From UBA5189 sp035631615 (GTDB lineage Bacteria; Chloroflexota; Limnocylindria; Limnocylindrales; CSP1-4), in the NCBI GenBank assembly GCA_035631615.1, contig DASQIK010000016.1, forward strand, positions 65,249 through 129,248: DNA of 64,000 bases. The letters are read 5' to 3'. The translations under genes were made by a program, and so were the position numbers. Under the pieces are notes generated by a model, which saw only the letters and a program-made list of their open reading frames with translations, was not told the DNA's origin and did not search any database. Shown here in pieces: positions 8,547 through 17,279 of the stretch. How positions within the stretch are numbered: the stretch's first letter is position 1; every line of letters starts with the position of its first letter.

Positions 8547-9763
8547 GCTCGGTCTACGGGCTCCGGCTCCTGGCCAAACCGCGGGTCCGGCTCACGATCG
8601 TCGTGCTGATCGCGGCGATCGTCGTGGCCTATCGCGCGTTCCAGCTCGCCTACCTGACGACGCAGCCGCAATGGGGCTACGACCTGTCGTTCTACTGGAC
8701 GGCGGCGCAGCACCTGATCCACGGCGAGCCGATCTACTCGCTCGCCCAGCTCAGCGGCCCGTACGCGCCCCAGGGCCAGGACGGGTTCCTCTACCCGCCG
8801 CCGTTCGCGGCCGTGATGATCCCGCTCGCGGCGCTCACGCCCGACGCCCGCGCGGCCGAGTGGATCTGGAGCGCGCTCGGCGTCGCGGTCCTGGTGACCT
8901 CGGTGCTGGCGCTCGCCCGCTCGGAGCGGATTGGCGAGCGGCTTGCGATGCTCCGGGGCCGTGGCCGGTGGCTGCTGGTGGCGGCCGCGCTCGCCTTCCC
9001 GCCCGTGATCGGTGAGCTGTCGATCGGCAACGTGCACCTGCTGCTGCTGAGCCTGTTCACGCTGGCGTGGCTCGGGATCCGGCGCCGAGATGTGGCCGGC
9101 GACGCGATGGCGGGGTTCGGCCTGGGCGCGGCGGCGCTGATCAAGGTGTTTCCAGGGGTGCTGTTGCTGTGGCTGGTCGCGACGCGCCGCTATCGGGCGG
9201 CCGTGGCCATGGTCGGCGCCGGCGTGGCGCTCGTGCTCGTGACGCTGCCGTTCACCGGGATCGAGCCGTGGCTCCAGTACCCGCGCGTCCTCGGCAACCT
9301 CTCGGCGGTGTACGACACGACCGACACGATCTCACCCGCGATCTGGCTCGCGCCGTACCTCGGCTTCACGACGGCGCGATGGCTCGTGCTCGGGATCGGC
9401 GTGGTCATCGTCGTGTGGTCGGCGCTTCGCGGCGGGCGGGAGCCCGTGCCGGCGATCAGCTTCGCCACGGCCGTGGTCGTCTCCGTGCTGATTGCCCCGA
9501 ACATCTTCCACCACTACCTGGCGATCTTCGTGCTGCCGATGATCCTCGGCCTGGCCGCCGGGGTCCCGCTGCCCTGGCTCGCGTTTGCCTACCTGCTCAT
9601 GTCCGGAGGACAGCAGCCCGCGCTCGGCGAGCTCGCGTGGATCGTCAATCGGGTGCTGCCCACGACGGGGACGCTGGTGCTGCTGGGCTCGCTGTTGCTC
9701 GCTCGGGTGCGTGCGAGACCGGAGGAGCCCCAGAGCCGGACCGCGGCCCCAACTTCCCCCTGA
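8543..9763 (+). CDS. GT87 (DUF2029)-type membrane glycosyltransferase
   Basis: A 406-residue polytopic protein with about ten membrane spans. The conserved GT87 features are the first luminal loop with WGYDLSFYWTAAQHLIHGEP and the following GFLYPPPFAAV, a pattern of acidic residues before a YPPP motif, and a LIKVFPGVLLLWL segment near the middle. Characterised relatives in mycobacteria transfer mannose from polyprenyl-phosphate-mannose to lipid-linked glycans outside the cytoplasm. The start overlaps the upstream stop as ATGA. Two more GT87-like genes (11590 and 21277) share the YPPPFA or YAPAFA signature. Confidence 0.85.
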   Translation: MSSVYGLRLLAKPRVRLTIVVLIAAIVVAYRAFQLAYLTTQPQWGYDLSFYWTAAQHLIHGEPIYSLAQLSGPYAPQGQDGFLYPPPFAAVMIPLAALTPDARAAEWIWSALGVAVLVTSVLALARSERIGERLAMLRGRGRWLLVAAALAFPPVIGELSIGNVHLLLLSLFTLAWLGIRRRDVAGDAMAGFGLGAAALIKVFPGVLLLWLVATRRYRAAVAMVGAGVALVLVTLPFTGIEPWLQYPRVLGNLSAVYDTTDTISPAIWLAPYLGFTTARWLVLGIGVVIVVWSALRGGREPVPAISFATAVVVSVLIAPNIFHHYLAIFVLPMILGLAAGVPLPWLAFAYLLMSGGQQPALGELAWIVNRVLPTTGTLVLLGSLLLARVRARPEEPQSRTAAPTSP

Positions 9764-9816
9764 GCCTCGAGACCGCGCCGAGCGCGGCGCGCGGGACTCG
9801 AGACATGCGATCCACC

Positions 9817-10770
9817 TTACTCAGCGGGCTCGTGCGCGACGCTGTTCGACGCGCTGTCCTGCGGCCCGGCAAGCCGATCCACGACCACCTGGCCCACGAG
9901 GCCGGCTACGACCAGCACCGGCGTTGCCGCGCTGAGCGCGATAGCCATGACCGGCATCTCGGCGAGGACGGGCATCGCGATCGACGCGTAGTGCAGCTGA
10001 GCGTCCGGCCACAGGGCGGGCACGAGCAACCATCCAGCCCGTCGCCGGCCGATCAGGACGAGCAGCACCCCGGCGAACGGGACGAGCAAGGGGACTGCCG
10101 TCGCCGAAAGGCCGCCGTTGGACTGGATGGCCAGGAGTAGGGCGACATGGTCGCGGTCGGACACGAAGTTCGGCCAGGCGACCAGAGGTGCCGAAATGGC
10201 GATCACGAGCGCGCCAACGAGCAGCCCGCGCCACCGCCCGGCGCTGACCAGCGGCAGGATCGCGTAGGCGCGGGTCGCGACGGCGAGTGCGTCTGCCGCC
10301 GCCCCGCCACGCACCAGGAGCGCCAACATCGGAAGGGCCGAGCTCCCGGCGGCGATGCCGAGCACGGTTGGTGGAAAGAGGAGCCACCACACCGGCAGTC
10401 GCAGGTGATGGATTGCGTACACCGCCGAGATGAAGGCAATCCCGACGCCAAGCCAGCCGACGACCACGTCGGGCAGCCAGGCAAGTGCCAGGTAGGGGAT
10501 CAGACTTGGCGGTGGGGCCGCGAAGCCCGTCTGGAAGGCTTGCACGTGCCAGGGATCGGCGCCAGCGACGAGGGCTCGTGCGGCCGTGGTGTAGATGATC
10601 GCGTCCATGCCGATCGGGTCCTTGAGGCCATCGAGAATCGGCCGGACGATCATCGCCCCCGACAGGAACATGAACCAGAAGATCAGGATCGCATCGACAA
10701 TCCTGATCCGACCGTTGCGGATGATCGGGCGGACAAGAAACCGGGCAATCCCATCCAATGGCGGCTTCAT
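9817..10770 (-). CDS. polytopic membrane protein, paralogue of the 18971-19975 product
   Basis: A 317-residue membrane protein with about eight spans. It has a loop MDAIIYTTAARALVAGADPW after the first span, a short motif also present in the protein at 18971-19975 (SDAARAWLTGADPW), and a later LWPDAQLHYASIAMPV that parallels LWPYAQPIYKVMSIPV there. The two are therefore paralogues, probably GT-C-fold glycosyltransferases with a changed YPPP loop. The start ATG at 10770 was chosen over 10869 because the upstream residues look non-coding. CACGAT lies eight bases before it. It is convergent to the GT87 gene and divergent from the GT2 gene. Confidence 0.75.
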   Translation of the reverse strand: MKPPLDGIARFLVRPIIRNGRIRIVDAILIFWFMFLSGAMIVRPILDGLKDPIGMDAIIYTTAARALVAGADPWHVQAFQTGFAAPPPSLIPYLALAWLPDVVVGWLGVGIAFISAVYAIHHLRLPVWWLLFPPTVLGIAAGSSALPMLALLVRGGAAADALAVATRAYAILPLVSAGRWRGLLVGALVIAISAPLVAWPNFVSDRDHVALLLAIQSNGGLSATAVPLLVPFAGVLLVLIGRRRAGWLLVPALWPDAQLHYASIAMPVLAEMPVMAIALSAATPVLVVAGLVGQVVVDRLAGPQDSASNSVAHEPAE

Positions 10771-10818
10771 GACGCGGCATCGTGGGGGGATGCCTCCGGA
10801 TAGGCAAGCCTCGGCCGG

Positions 10819-10824
10819 TACACT
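10819..10824 (+). promoter_or_regulatory. -10 box of the GT2-GT87 operon
   Basis: TACACT, seven bases before ATG 10832. Confidence 0.65.
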
Positions 10825-10831
10825 CCCGGCG

Positions 10832-11593
10832 ATGCCGTCGCCCACCGGTAGCGCCCCGACCAGCCTCACGCTCGTCCTGCCGGCCTACAACGAGGCGAAG
10901 CGGATCGGCCCAGCGCTCGACGACCTGATGGCGTACCTGCGCACGCGGCCTGCCGATCTCCCGATGACCGACGTCCTCGTCGTCGACGACGGCAGCTCGG
11001 ACGAGACGGCCGCTTTGGTTGCGTCCCGACCCGAGGTCGTCGACGGCCTGCTGCGCGTGATGAGCGTGCCGCACGCCGGCAAGGGCGCCGCCGTTCGCGC
11101 CGGGGTGCTGGCCGCGACCGGTGATCTCATCGTCTTCGCCGACGCCGACATGGCGACCCCGCCGCCGGAGCTGGTGAAGCTCGTTGCCGCGCTCTCGACC
11201 GCCGACGTCGCGCTCGGCAGCCGGATCCAGCCGGACGGCACCGACATGCGCGCCTCGCAGCCGCGGTACAGGCGGTTCCTCGGCGGGGTGTTCCACACGC
11301 TGGCCTCGGTGTGGGTCGTGGGCAACGTCAAGGACACCCAGGCGGGGTTCAAGGGCTTCACCAACGAGGCGGCGCACGACCTGTTCGCCCGGCAGAAGGT
11401 GACCTCGATCGTGTTCGACGTCGAGCTCATCCACCTCGCACGCCGGCGGGGGTACCGCATCGCGATCGTGCCGATCCGCTGGGAGGACGTGCGCGGCTCA
11501 CGCATGCGGCCCGGCCCGCGGCTTGCCCTGCGCGTCGCCTGGGACCTCTTCCGAATCCCGCTCCTGCACCGCGACGTCCGCCGGCGGCCGTGA
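10832..11593 (+). CDS. GT2 glycosyltransferase, dolichyl-phosphate glucosyltransferase-like
   Basis: A 253-residue GT-A enzyme. It begins with SLTLVLPAYNEAKRIG, has VLVVDDGSSDET and the metal-binding DADMATPP, and a QAGFKGFTNEAA motif typical of polyprenyl-phosphate glucose or mannose synthases. It should charge undecaprenyl or similar phosphate with a hexose at the inner membrane face, supplying the GT87-like enzymes, which use such lipid donors. The ATG at 10832 is set by TACACT seven bases upstream; the frame is open further upstream without support. It is coupled to the next gene by GTGA. Confidence 0.88.
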   Translation: MPSPTGSAPTSLTLVLPAYNEAKRIGPALDDLMAYLRTRPADLPMTDVLVVDDGSSDETAALVASRPEVVDGLLRVMSVPHAGKGAAVRAGVLAATGDLIVFADADMATPPPELVKLVAALSTADVALGSRIQPDGTDMRASQPRYRRFLGGVFHTLASVWVVGNVKDTQAGFKGFTNEAAHDLFARQKVTSIVFDVELIHLARRRGYRIAIVPIRWEDVRGSRMRPGPRLALRVAWDLFRIPLLHRDVRRRP

Positions 11594-12696
11594 GCCGTCG
11601 GGCGGCGTACGTCCGCATCGGGTACGTCGTCGCCCTGGCTGCCGCGCTGCTGATCGCGGCGCTGTTCCTCTTCGCGGCCTGGTCCAGCGGGGCGCTCGGC
11701 TTCGACTACAAGGCGTACGACCTCGCGGTCGACCACCTGTTTGCGGGCCAGACCATGTACTACCCGAACGTCCAGGAGACCGGCTCGTTCGGCCTGTTCT
11801 TCTACCCGCCGCCGTTCGCGCTGTTCGTGATCCCGTTCGCGGTCCTGCCGGTGGACGTGGGCGTGGTCGCGTGGACCGGGTTCCTCGTCTTCGTTTCCGT
11901 GCTGGCCGTGGCGGCGATGCCCGTCGCGGCGCGGGTTCGCTGGGCCGTGCTCCTGCTCGCGGCGCTGTCCTGGCCGCTGGTCTACGCGATCAAGCTCGGG
12001 CAGGTCGGCCCGATCATCCTGCTGACCTTCGCGCTCGGCTGGCGGTGGCTCGATCGGCCGTGGCGGCTCGGGCTGTCCGTGGCGGTCGGGACGGTGGTGA
12101 AGATCCAGCCGGCGCTGCTGATCGGCTGGGCGATGGTCACCGGGCGGCGGCGTGCCGCGATCGTGGCCGTGATCGCCGTCGCGGTCATCGCGGCGGTGGC
12201 GACGGTCGTCGCGGGGCCGGCGTCGTGGTTCCAGGAGGCCGACCTGCTCGGCCGCGTCTCCAAGCCGATCCTCACGCCGCATGCCTTCGGGATCGGGCGG
12301 CTGCTGTACGAGGCGGGCGTCCCCGAGGGCGTGGCGCTCGCCGTGCACGTAGCGAATCTCGCCCTCGTGGCGCTCGTGGCGGCATTCGCAGTCTGGCGCG
12401 CCTCGGCGGCGGGGTCGTACCTCGCGGTCGTGGTCGCCTCGCAGTTCCTCTCGCCCGTGCTTTGGGACCACTACGCCCTGATCCTGCTGCTGCCCGTCGC
12501 GTGGCTCCTCGCGCGCGGCCGCTGGTGGGCGGCCGTCATCCCCCTCGCCACCGCGACGCCACTCCTCCTCCTGCCCATCCCCGGCACGGGCTGGATCTAC
12601 CCGGTCGTCTTCTGGGCGGCGCTGCTCGCGGTCACATGGGAAGGCGTTCGTGACTCCGCCGGATCCGGATCCACCCGGCCCAACGGATTTCGATGA
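11590..12696 (+). CDS. GT87 (DUF2029)-type membrane glycosyltransferase
   Basis: A 368-residue polytopic protein with a first-loop motif GFDYKAYDLAVDHLFAGQ and then LFFYPPPFALFVIPF, matching the GT87 signature of the protein at 8543. About ten spans follow, with VVKIQPALLIGWAM where the other has IKVFPGVLLLW. It likely transfers a hexose from the lipid carrier charged by the GT2 enzyme immediately upstream, with which it overlaps by GTGA. The C-terminal tail runs into a GC-rich repeat zone. In another frame that zone encodes a PDPDxPGPP repeat starting at 12650. Confidence 0.85.
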   Translation: MSRRAAYVRIGYVVALAAALLIAALFLFAAWSSGALGFDYKAYDLAVDHLFAGQTMYYPNVQETGSFGLFFYPPPFALFVIPFAVLPVDVGVVAWTGFLVFVSVLAVAAMPVAARVRWAVLLLAALSWPLVYAIKLGQVGPIILLTFALGWRWLDRPWRLGLSVAVGTVVKIQPALLIGWAMVTGRRRAAIVAVIAVAVIAAVATVVAGPASWFQEADLLGRVSKPILTPHAFGIGRLLYEAGVPEGVALAVHVANLALVALVAAFAVWRASAAGSYLAVVVASQFLSPVLWDHYALILLLPVAWLLARGRWWAAVIPLATATPLLLLPIPGTGWIYPVVFWAALLAVTWEGVRDSAGSGSTRPNGFR

Positions 12697-12841
12697 ACCG
12701 GGCCCACCGGGGACGCCGGATCCCGATCAACCCGGCCCGCCCGATCCTGATGAACCGGGCCCGCCGGCGCCGATCCACCGGGGCCGCCGGCGCCGATCGC
12801 CGCCCGCCGGATCCCGATCCACCCGGCCCGCCGGCGCGGAT
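12661..12841. repeat. GC-rich imperfect repeats at the 3' end of a GT87 gene
   Basis: A run of imperfect units built on GATCC-GAT-nAACC-GGCCC-GCC, about 27 bases long. Read in the frame starting at GTG 12650, it gives repeated PDPDxPGPP, and that ORF stays open to 12865. The first units overlap the end of the GT87 coding region. It may be a former C-terminal tail moved out of frame, or simple slippage-grown sequence. Confidence 0.5.
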
Positions 12842-12852
12842 CGTGGCCCCAT

Positions 12853-13033
12853 GGTCACCAGCTGACCTTTTCCGGCGATTCCCGGGGCGTTTCCCGTCCA
12901 GGGATGCCCGCCGAAGCCGACCTCACGCACGAATCGCCGGGATCGGCTCGGTCCCAAGCTGGTCAATCCTCTGTCGATGGGCCGAATCGCCCGAAATCGG
13001 CGCTGAATCCCCCAGAAAGGTCACCCGGTGACC
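12853..13033. mobile_element. MITE/REP-like element, copy A
   Basis: A 181-bp stretch bounded by the 15-bp palindromes GGTCACCAGCTGACC (12853-12867, one imperfect pair) and GGTCACCCGGTGACC (13019-13033). Inside each palindrome follows an inverted extension, CTTTTCCGGCGATTCCC on the left and its counterpart GAATCCCCCAGAAAG on the right. No ORF fits inside. The same architecture recurs at 22361-22562 with unrelated interior sequence. Confidence 0.6.
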
Positions 13034-13089
13034 ATCGCCGGGCTGTTTCGACCATCGCCGGGCTGTTTCGACCATGCCGGGCAGCTTCG
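13031..13089. repeat. 20-bp tandem repeat
   Basis: Two identical copies of ACCATCGCCGGGCTGTTTCG (13031-13050 and 13051-13070) and a third degenerate one (13071-13089). The first copy starts inside the right palindrome of the adjacent element. Confidence 0.85.
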
Positions 13090-13305
13090 ACCGCCGGCCC
13101 CCCTCTGCCCATCGGTGGTCACGACAGACGTCGGTCGAATGTTCCGTGGGCGATCGTTTCCAGGCGTTTCCAGGGCATCAGCGGTCCGCGACGGTCGCGT
13201 TGAAGCGGTTCCATGCTCAAGACGCCCGGATTCGTGGCCGCCGGCGGTGCCGAAATGCATCGATATTGAGATATTGCACAGGCAAGCAATCCCGGGATCT
13301 GGTGG

Positions 13306-13311
13306 TATCGT
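13306..13311 (+). promoter_or_regulatory. -10 box of the FemAB/BioF2-like gene
   Basis: TATCGT, six bases before GTG 13318. Confidence 0.6.
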
Positions 13312-13317
13312 GATCGG

Positions 13318-14733
13318 GTGACCCCCTCGATCACCGCAGACCCCGAATGTGCGCGTCCGGCTCGCGCTGACGCGCGCGCCGGCGAATCCGAACCCCAGCG
13401 CAACTCCTCACCGGGCGCACCGGGCGCACCGGGCGCACCGGGCGCAACGGGCGCAACGGGCGCATCGGGCGCAACGGGCGCAACGGGCGCAGCTGGGGCA
13501 GCGGGCGCAGCGAGCGCCGCGAGCCGCCGAGCCGCTGCCACTCCCGTTCGCGCCGAGCGGCGCGCCTTCTCCGACATCGACCCCGCGACCTGGAACCAGC
13601 TTGCGTTCCTGAACCCGTATGCCACCCCGTTCTCGGCGTGGGCATTCCATCGAGCGTGGTGGGACGCATACGGCGAGAACGCGCACGACCAGACCGTGGT
13701 GATCGTCGATCCATCGGCGGCGGACCCGACGAGACCCGTTGCGATCGTGCCGCTCATGGATCGCCATGTCCTCGAGCCGAACGACGCCGCGACCCACACG
13801 ATGCTTCGCCACGCCGAAACGCTCCCCCTCACGCCGGTCGCCCCCACCGCGTGCGCGGTCTACTTCGGTGCCAGCTACCACGCGGACTACGCCACGCTCC
13901 TCGCCCATCCCGCCGACATGCCCCGCGCCGCCGCGGCGCTCGTCGATGCGCTGGCCCGCGACGCCGTCGCGCCGACGCCCAATCCCGACGACACGGCCCA
14001 CCTCGACCCCTGGGGCGCGGTCGACCTTCGTCGCCTCCGCCAGGCCGACCCCGCGACCGACGCCCTCGCCACGGCGTTCGGCACGCGCGAGATCGGCGAG
14101 GGCTGGACGCTCAACGTCGAGCGCGAGGACGTCTGCCCGGTCATCCGCATCCCCGAGGGCGCCGACTTCGACGGCCTGCTCGCGACCCTCGGCAAGAAGG
14201 AGCGCCACGAGATCCGGCGCAAGGTCCGGCGCGCCGAGGCGGCGGGCGCCGTCGAGCTCGTCGAATCGACCGACCCGGTTGCCGACCTCGACGGCTTCAT
14301 CGACCTCCACCAGGCGCGCTGGGGGGATCGCGGCCTGTTTCCGCCGACGCCCGGCGGCGACCAGAGCCGGCATTTCATGCGGCGCCTGTTCGAGCTGTTC
14401 GGCGAGGCCACGACCTCGAGCGCCGCTCCGGACGCGAGCCACCCGACGGTCCACCTGAGCTTCCTGATCGTCGCAGGCAAACGGATCGCGGCGGAGATCC
14501 ATTTCGAGACCGTCGGCTCGGTCATGTACTACAACGCCGGCGTCGACCCGGAAGCGCGCGAGCTGTCGCCGGGCGTCGTCCTGCTGGAGCGCCTCGTGCG
14601 ACGCGCGATCGACCGCGGCAAGTGCCGCGTCGATCTGCTCCGGGGCGACGAGCCGTACAAGTACGAGTGGGGCGGCGTCGACGAGCCGGTGCAGCGGATC
14701 CTCGTTCGCCGCGGCGCGAGGGCGGCCGCGTGA
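13318..14733 (+). CDS. FemAB/BioF2-like acetyltransferase-fold transferase with collagen-like N-terminus
   Basis: A 471-residue protein. Residues about 32-70 are a Gly-Ala-rich triplet repeat (GAPGAPGATGATGAS style). After a spacer comes a two-lobed GNAT fold of the BioF2-like/FemAB group. Recognisable parts are AWAFHRAWWDAYG near the start, LGKKERHEIRRKVRRAE in the middle, DLHQARWGDRG, and a C-terminal RVDLLRGDEPYKYEWGG typical of this group. Such enzymes add an amino acid or acyl group to peptidoglycan precursors or surface sugars. Which one applies here is unknown. Coupled by GTGA to a GT4 enzyme, it probably modifies the same surface polymer. Confidence 0.8.
   Translation: MTPSITADPECARPARADARAGESEPQRNSSPGAPGAPGAPGATGATGASGATGATGAAGAAGAASAASRRAAATPVRAERRAFSDIDPATWNQLAFLNPYATPFSAWAFHRAWWDAYGENAHDQTVVIVDPSAADPTRPVAIVPLMDRHVLEPNDAATHTMLRHAETLPLTPVAPTACAVYFGASYHADYATLLAHPADMPRAAAALVDALARDAVAPTPNPDDTAHLDPWGAVDLRRLRQADPATDALATAFGTREIGEGWTLNVEREDVCPVIRIPEGADFDGLLATLGKKERHEIRRKVRRAEAAGAVELVESTDPVADLDGFIDLHQARWGDRGLFPPTPGGDQSRHFMRRLFELFGEATTSSAAPDASHPTVHLSFLIVAGKRIAAEIHFETVGSVMYYNAGVDPEARELSPGVVLLERLVRRAIDRGKCRVDLLRGDEPYKYEWGGVDEPVQRILVRRGARAAA
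13411..13512. repeat. 9-bp tandem repeat coding Gly-Ala-x
   Basis: About eleven copies of GGGCGCAcc/aCG-type nonamers within the FemAB-like gene. They encode the Gly-Ala-Pro/Thr/Ser triplets and are a likely site of slipped-strand length change. Confidence 0.85.
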
Positions 14734-15950
14734 CCACCACCTTCCGCATGCCCCCGATGACGCTGTCCGCCGACCCGTGCTTCGAGCCGGTCGTGCGGCT
14801 GCCGCTACCGGCGTCCCGAGACCGGATCCGCGTGGTCGAGCTGCTGGCAACCGGCACGAATGGCGGCGCCCAGGAGCACGTCTTCAACATCGTGTCGCGC
14901 CTCGATCGAAGCCGGTACGACGTTTCCGTCCTGTCACTCGGCAACGGCGCGGCGATCCGCCGCCTCGAGCGCGCCCACATCGACGTCTGCGTCCTCGACG
15001 AGATGGACGATGCCGAGGCGATCCAGGCCGTCGCGGCGCACCTCGGTGCGGTCAAGGCCGACGTCGTCCACAACCACATGTATCGCGCCGAGGTCGTCGG
15101 CACGCAGGCCGCGTGGGTGCTCGCGGCCGCCGGCAAGCGCCGGCCGTACATCGTCGGTACCGTCCACTCGAGCCGGATCCGCTCGGACGAGGACCGCGAG
15201 CTGCTCCGCCAGCTGACGCCGAAGATGGACCACCTGATCGCCGTGTCGCGCGCCATCGCGCGCAAGCTCGAGGACGAGGGCCGCGTCGGCGCTCCGATCA
15301 GCCTGATCTACAACGGCGTCGACCTCACCCGCTACTCAGAGCCGGACATCTGCGGCACGCTCCACAGCGAATACCCGATCCCGCCGGATTCGCCGATCGT
15401 CGGCGTGGTCGCCCGGCTCGAGACGGAGAAAGGCCACCCGACCCTGCTCGACGCCTGGCCGGCCGTCGTGGCCGCGGTCCCGAAGGCGCACCTCCTGATC
15501 GTGGGCGAGGGCTCGCAGCGCGAGGCCCTGGAGGCGCAGGTCAGCGCGCTCGGGATCGGGGGATCCGTGACCTTCACCGGCCGCCGCGACGACGTCCCGG
15601 CGGTCACCGCGGCCCTCGACGTGGCGGTCCTGCCCAGCTACCGCGAGGCACAGGGCCTGTCGATCCTTGAGGCGATGGCACTCTCGCGCCCGGTCGTCGC
15701 GTCGGCGGTCGGCGGGATCCCGGAGATGATCGAGCACGGCCGAACCGGCCTCCTCGTGCCCCCGCGCGAGCCGGCCGCGCTCGCCGCGGCGACCGTGCGC
15801 CTGCTGACGGATCACCCGTACGCCGACACGCTCGCGAAGGCCGCCCAGAACCTCGTCCACGACCGCTTCTGCGTCGAGCTCATGGTCCGCGCCATCGAGA
15901 CCATCTACGACGAGTCCGTCTCCGAAGAACGGCGTCTCGCCGCGGGCTGA
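14730..15950 (+). CDS. GT4-type glycosyltransferase
   Basis: A 406-residue GT-B enzyme. The acceptor domain starts with RVVELLATGTNGGAQEHVF and carries VVHNHMYRAEVVG. The donor domain has LIYNGVDLTRY, VVARLETEKGHPTLL, LLIVGEGSQREALE and LPSYREAQGLSILEAMALSR, with the E-x7-E Glu pair, then SAVGGIPEMI. It acts in the cytoplasm on a lipid-linked or peptidoglycan-linked acceptor. The GTG at 14730 overlaps the previous stop as GTGA. Confidence 0.9.
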   Translation: MTTTFRMPPMTLSADPCFEPVVRLPLPASRDRIRVVELLATGTNGGAQEHVFNIVSRLDRSRYDVSVLSLGNGAAIRRLERAHIDVCVLDEMDDAEAIQAVAAHLGAVKADVVHNHMYRAEVVGTQAAWVLAAAGKRRPYIVGTVHSSRIRSDEDRELLRQLTPKMDHLIAVSRAIARKLEDEGRVGAPISLIYNGVDLTRYSEPDICGTLHSEYPIPPDSPIVGVVARLETEKGHPTLLDAWPAVVAAVPKAHLLIVGEGSQREALEAQVSALGIGGSVTFTGRRDDVPAVTAALDVAVLPSYREAQGLSILEAMALSRPVVASAVGGIPEMIEHGRTGLLVPPREPAALAAATVRLLTDHPYADTLAKAAQNLVHDRFCVELMVRAIETIYDESVSEERRLAAG

Positions 15951-15968
15951 TCGGCCCAGTCCGTCTGC

Positions 15969-15974
15969 GACAAT
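15969..15974 (+). promoter_or_regulatory. -10 box of the GT39-like gene
   Basis: GACAAT, six bases before GTG 15981; the same hexamer and gap occur at dinB. Confidence 0.6.
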
Positions 15975-15980
15975 CCGGCC

Positions 15981-17279
15981 GTGCGACGGCCCGGCCCCTG
16001 GCTCGCCCTGGCGATCGTGGTTGGCGTCGCGGTCCGGATCGCGCTGCTGCCGACGAACGGCTACGCGGACGACCTGACCCAGTTCGTCGAGTGGGTGCGC
16101 CACATCGCGCTCACCGGGCTGCCGAACGCATACGACGCGCCCCTGTCATTCGGACCGGTGATGGCGTTCGTGTGGGGCATCCTCGCGGCGGTCGATCCGG
16201 TGTTCCGGACGGCGATCGATGCGTCCGACCTCGGCGTTCGAATCCTGTTGAAGCTGCCGGGCACGCTCGCGGACTTCGGGCTCGCGGCGGGGGTCTGGTA
16301 CGCGCTCCGGGCACGGCCCGGGTGGGCGGCAGCCGGCGCAGCGCTGATCCTCCTGCATCCGGCGATCTGGTTCGTGAGCGCCTGGTGGGGCCAGTACGAG
16401 TCGATCTTCGCGCTCCTCGTCCTGGTCGCGTACCTGTTCGCGAGCGCGGGCCGCGATGCGCTGGCGGTCGTGGCGCTCACGGCGGCGTTGCTGACCAAGC
16501 CGCAGGTGGCGCCGCTGGTCGTGCCGTTCGCGGCGTGGTTCCTCGCGAGAATCGGCTGGCGAAGCCCTGCGAGCATCGGCCGGCTGGCGGTGCTCGGCGT
16601 CGTCGCGCTCGCGACGACCGCGGTCCTCTGGCTCCCGTTCCTCGCCGCCGCCGGCCCGGCGAAGTACCTCGCGAATCTCGCCACCTACCAGAACGACGTC
16701 TACTCGGTGCTATCGCTGAACGCGTGGAACCTGTGGTGGCTCGTCCAGGAGCTGTTCGCGGGTGGGTCACTGGTCGGTGACAACCAGGCGTTCATCGGGC
16801 CGCTGCCGTTCCGGATCGTCGGGTTCGCGCTGACCGGGCTGCTGCTCGTCGCCGTGGGCTACGGGGTGTACCGGCGCCCGACGGCGCGGATGCTCGCCCT
16901 TGGTCTCGCGGCGGCGGCGCTCGTCGCGTTCGCGTTCCTGACGACGATGCACGAGCGCTACGCCTACGCGGCGGTGATCTTCCTCGCGCTCCTGATCGAC
17001 GATCGACGCGCCCGCTGGATCGCGCTCGCCCTGGGCATCGTGTTCACCCTGAACCTTGCGGCCGCAGCATCGAAGGATTACCTCGGCGGGGTCCTCGACG
17101 TGACCGGGCCGGTCGGGATCGCGGGCGCGGTCGCAATGGTCGTCATCGCCCTCGCGCTGGTGTTCGAGGTGCTCCGCGCTTCGGGAGCGAGCGCTTCGGG
17201 AGCGAGCGCCGCCACTACCGGCGAAGGAATGCCACGCGATACCAGTGCAGGTAGTGCGGGAGCCACTTCCGGAGCTTGA
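15981..17279 (+). CDS. GT-C membrane glycosyltransferase, GT39-like
   Basis: A 432-residue protein with about eleven spans. The first luminal loop has NGYADDLTQFVEWVRHIA with the Asp pair expected of GT-C enzymes, then NAYDAPLSFGPVMAFV. The mid-protein ALLTKPQVAPLVVPFAAWF resembles the LKPQ motif of lipid-linked-mannose transferases. The last 40 residues are a Ser-Ala-Gly tail with a DNA direct repeat at 17186-17215. The 3' end overlaps the convergent GT2 gene by 65 bases. Substrates are unknown. Confidence 0.75.
   Translation: MRRPGPWLALAIVVGVAVRIALLPTNGYADDLTQFVEWVRHIALTGLPNAYDAPLSFGPVMAFVWGILAAVDPVFRTAIDASDLGVRILLKLPGTLADFGLAAGVWYALRARPGWAAAGAALILLHPAIWFVSAWWGQYESIFALLVLVAYLFASAGRDALAVVALTAALLTKPQVAPLVVPFAAWFLARIGWRSPASIGRLAVLGVVALATTAVLWLPFLAAAGPAKYLANLATYQNDVYSVLSLNAWNLWWLVQELFAGGSLVGDNQAFIGPLPFRIVGFALTGLLLVAVGYGVYRRPTARMLALGLAAAALVAFAFLTTMHERYAYAAVIFLALLIDDRRARWIALALGIVFTLNLAAAASKDYLGGVLDVTGPVGIAGAVAMVVIALALVFEVLRASGASASGASAATTGEGMPRDTSAGSAGATSGA

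Larger units (their letters stand above)
12697..13317. other. 621-bp intergenic region rich in repeats
   Basis: No convincing gene is present. In order it holds the GC-rich repeats, the 12853-13033 palindrome-ended element, a 20-bp tandem repeat at 13031-13089, about 200 bases without recognisable content, and the -10 box of the next gene. Confidence 0.7.

Noticed and set aside
13031..13089. 20-bp tandem repeats considered as a CRISPR array.
   Set aside because: The copies are directly adjacent with no spacers, and no cas genes are present.
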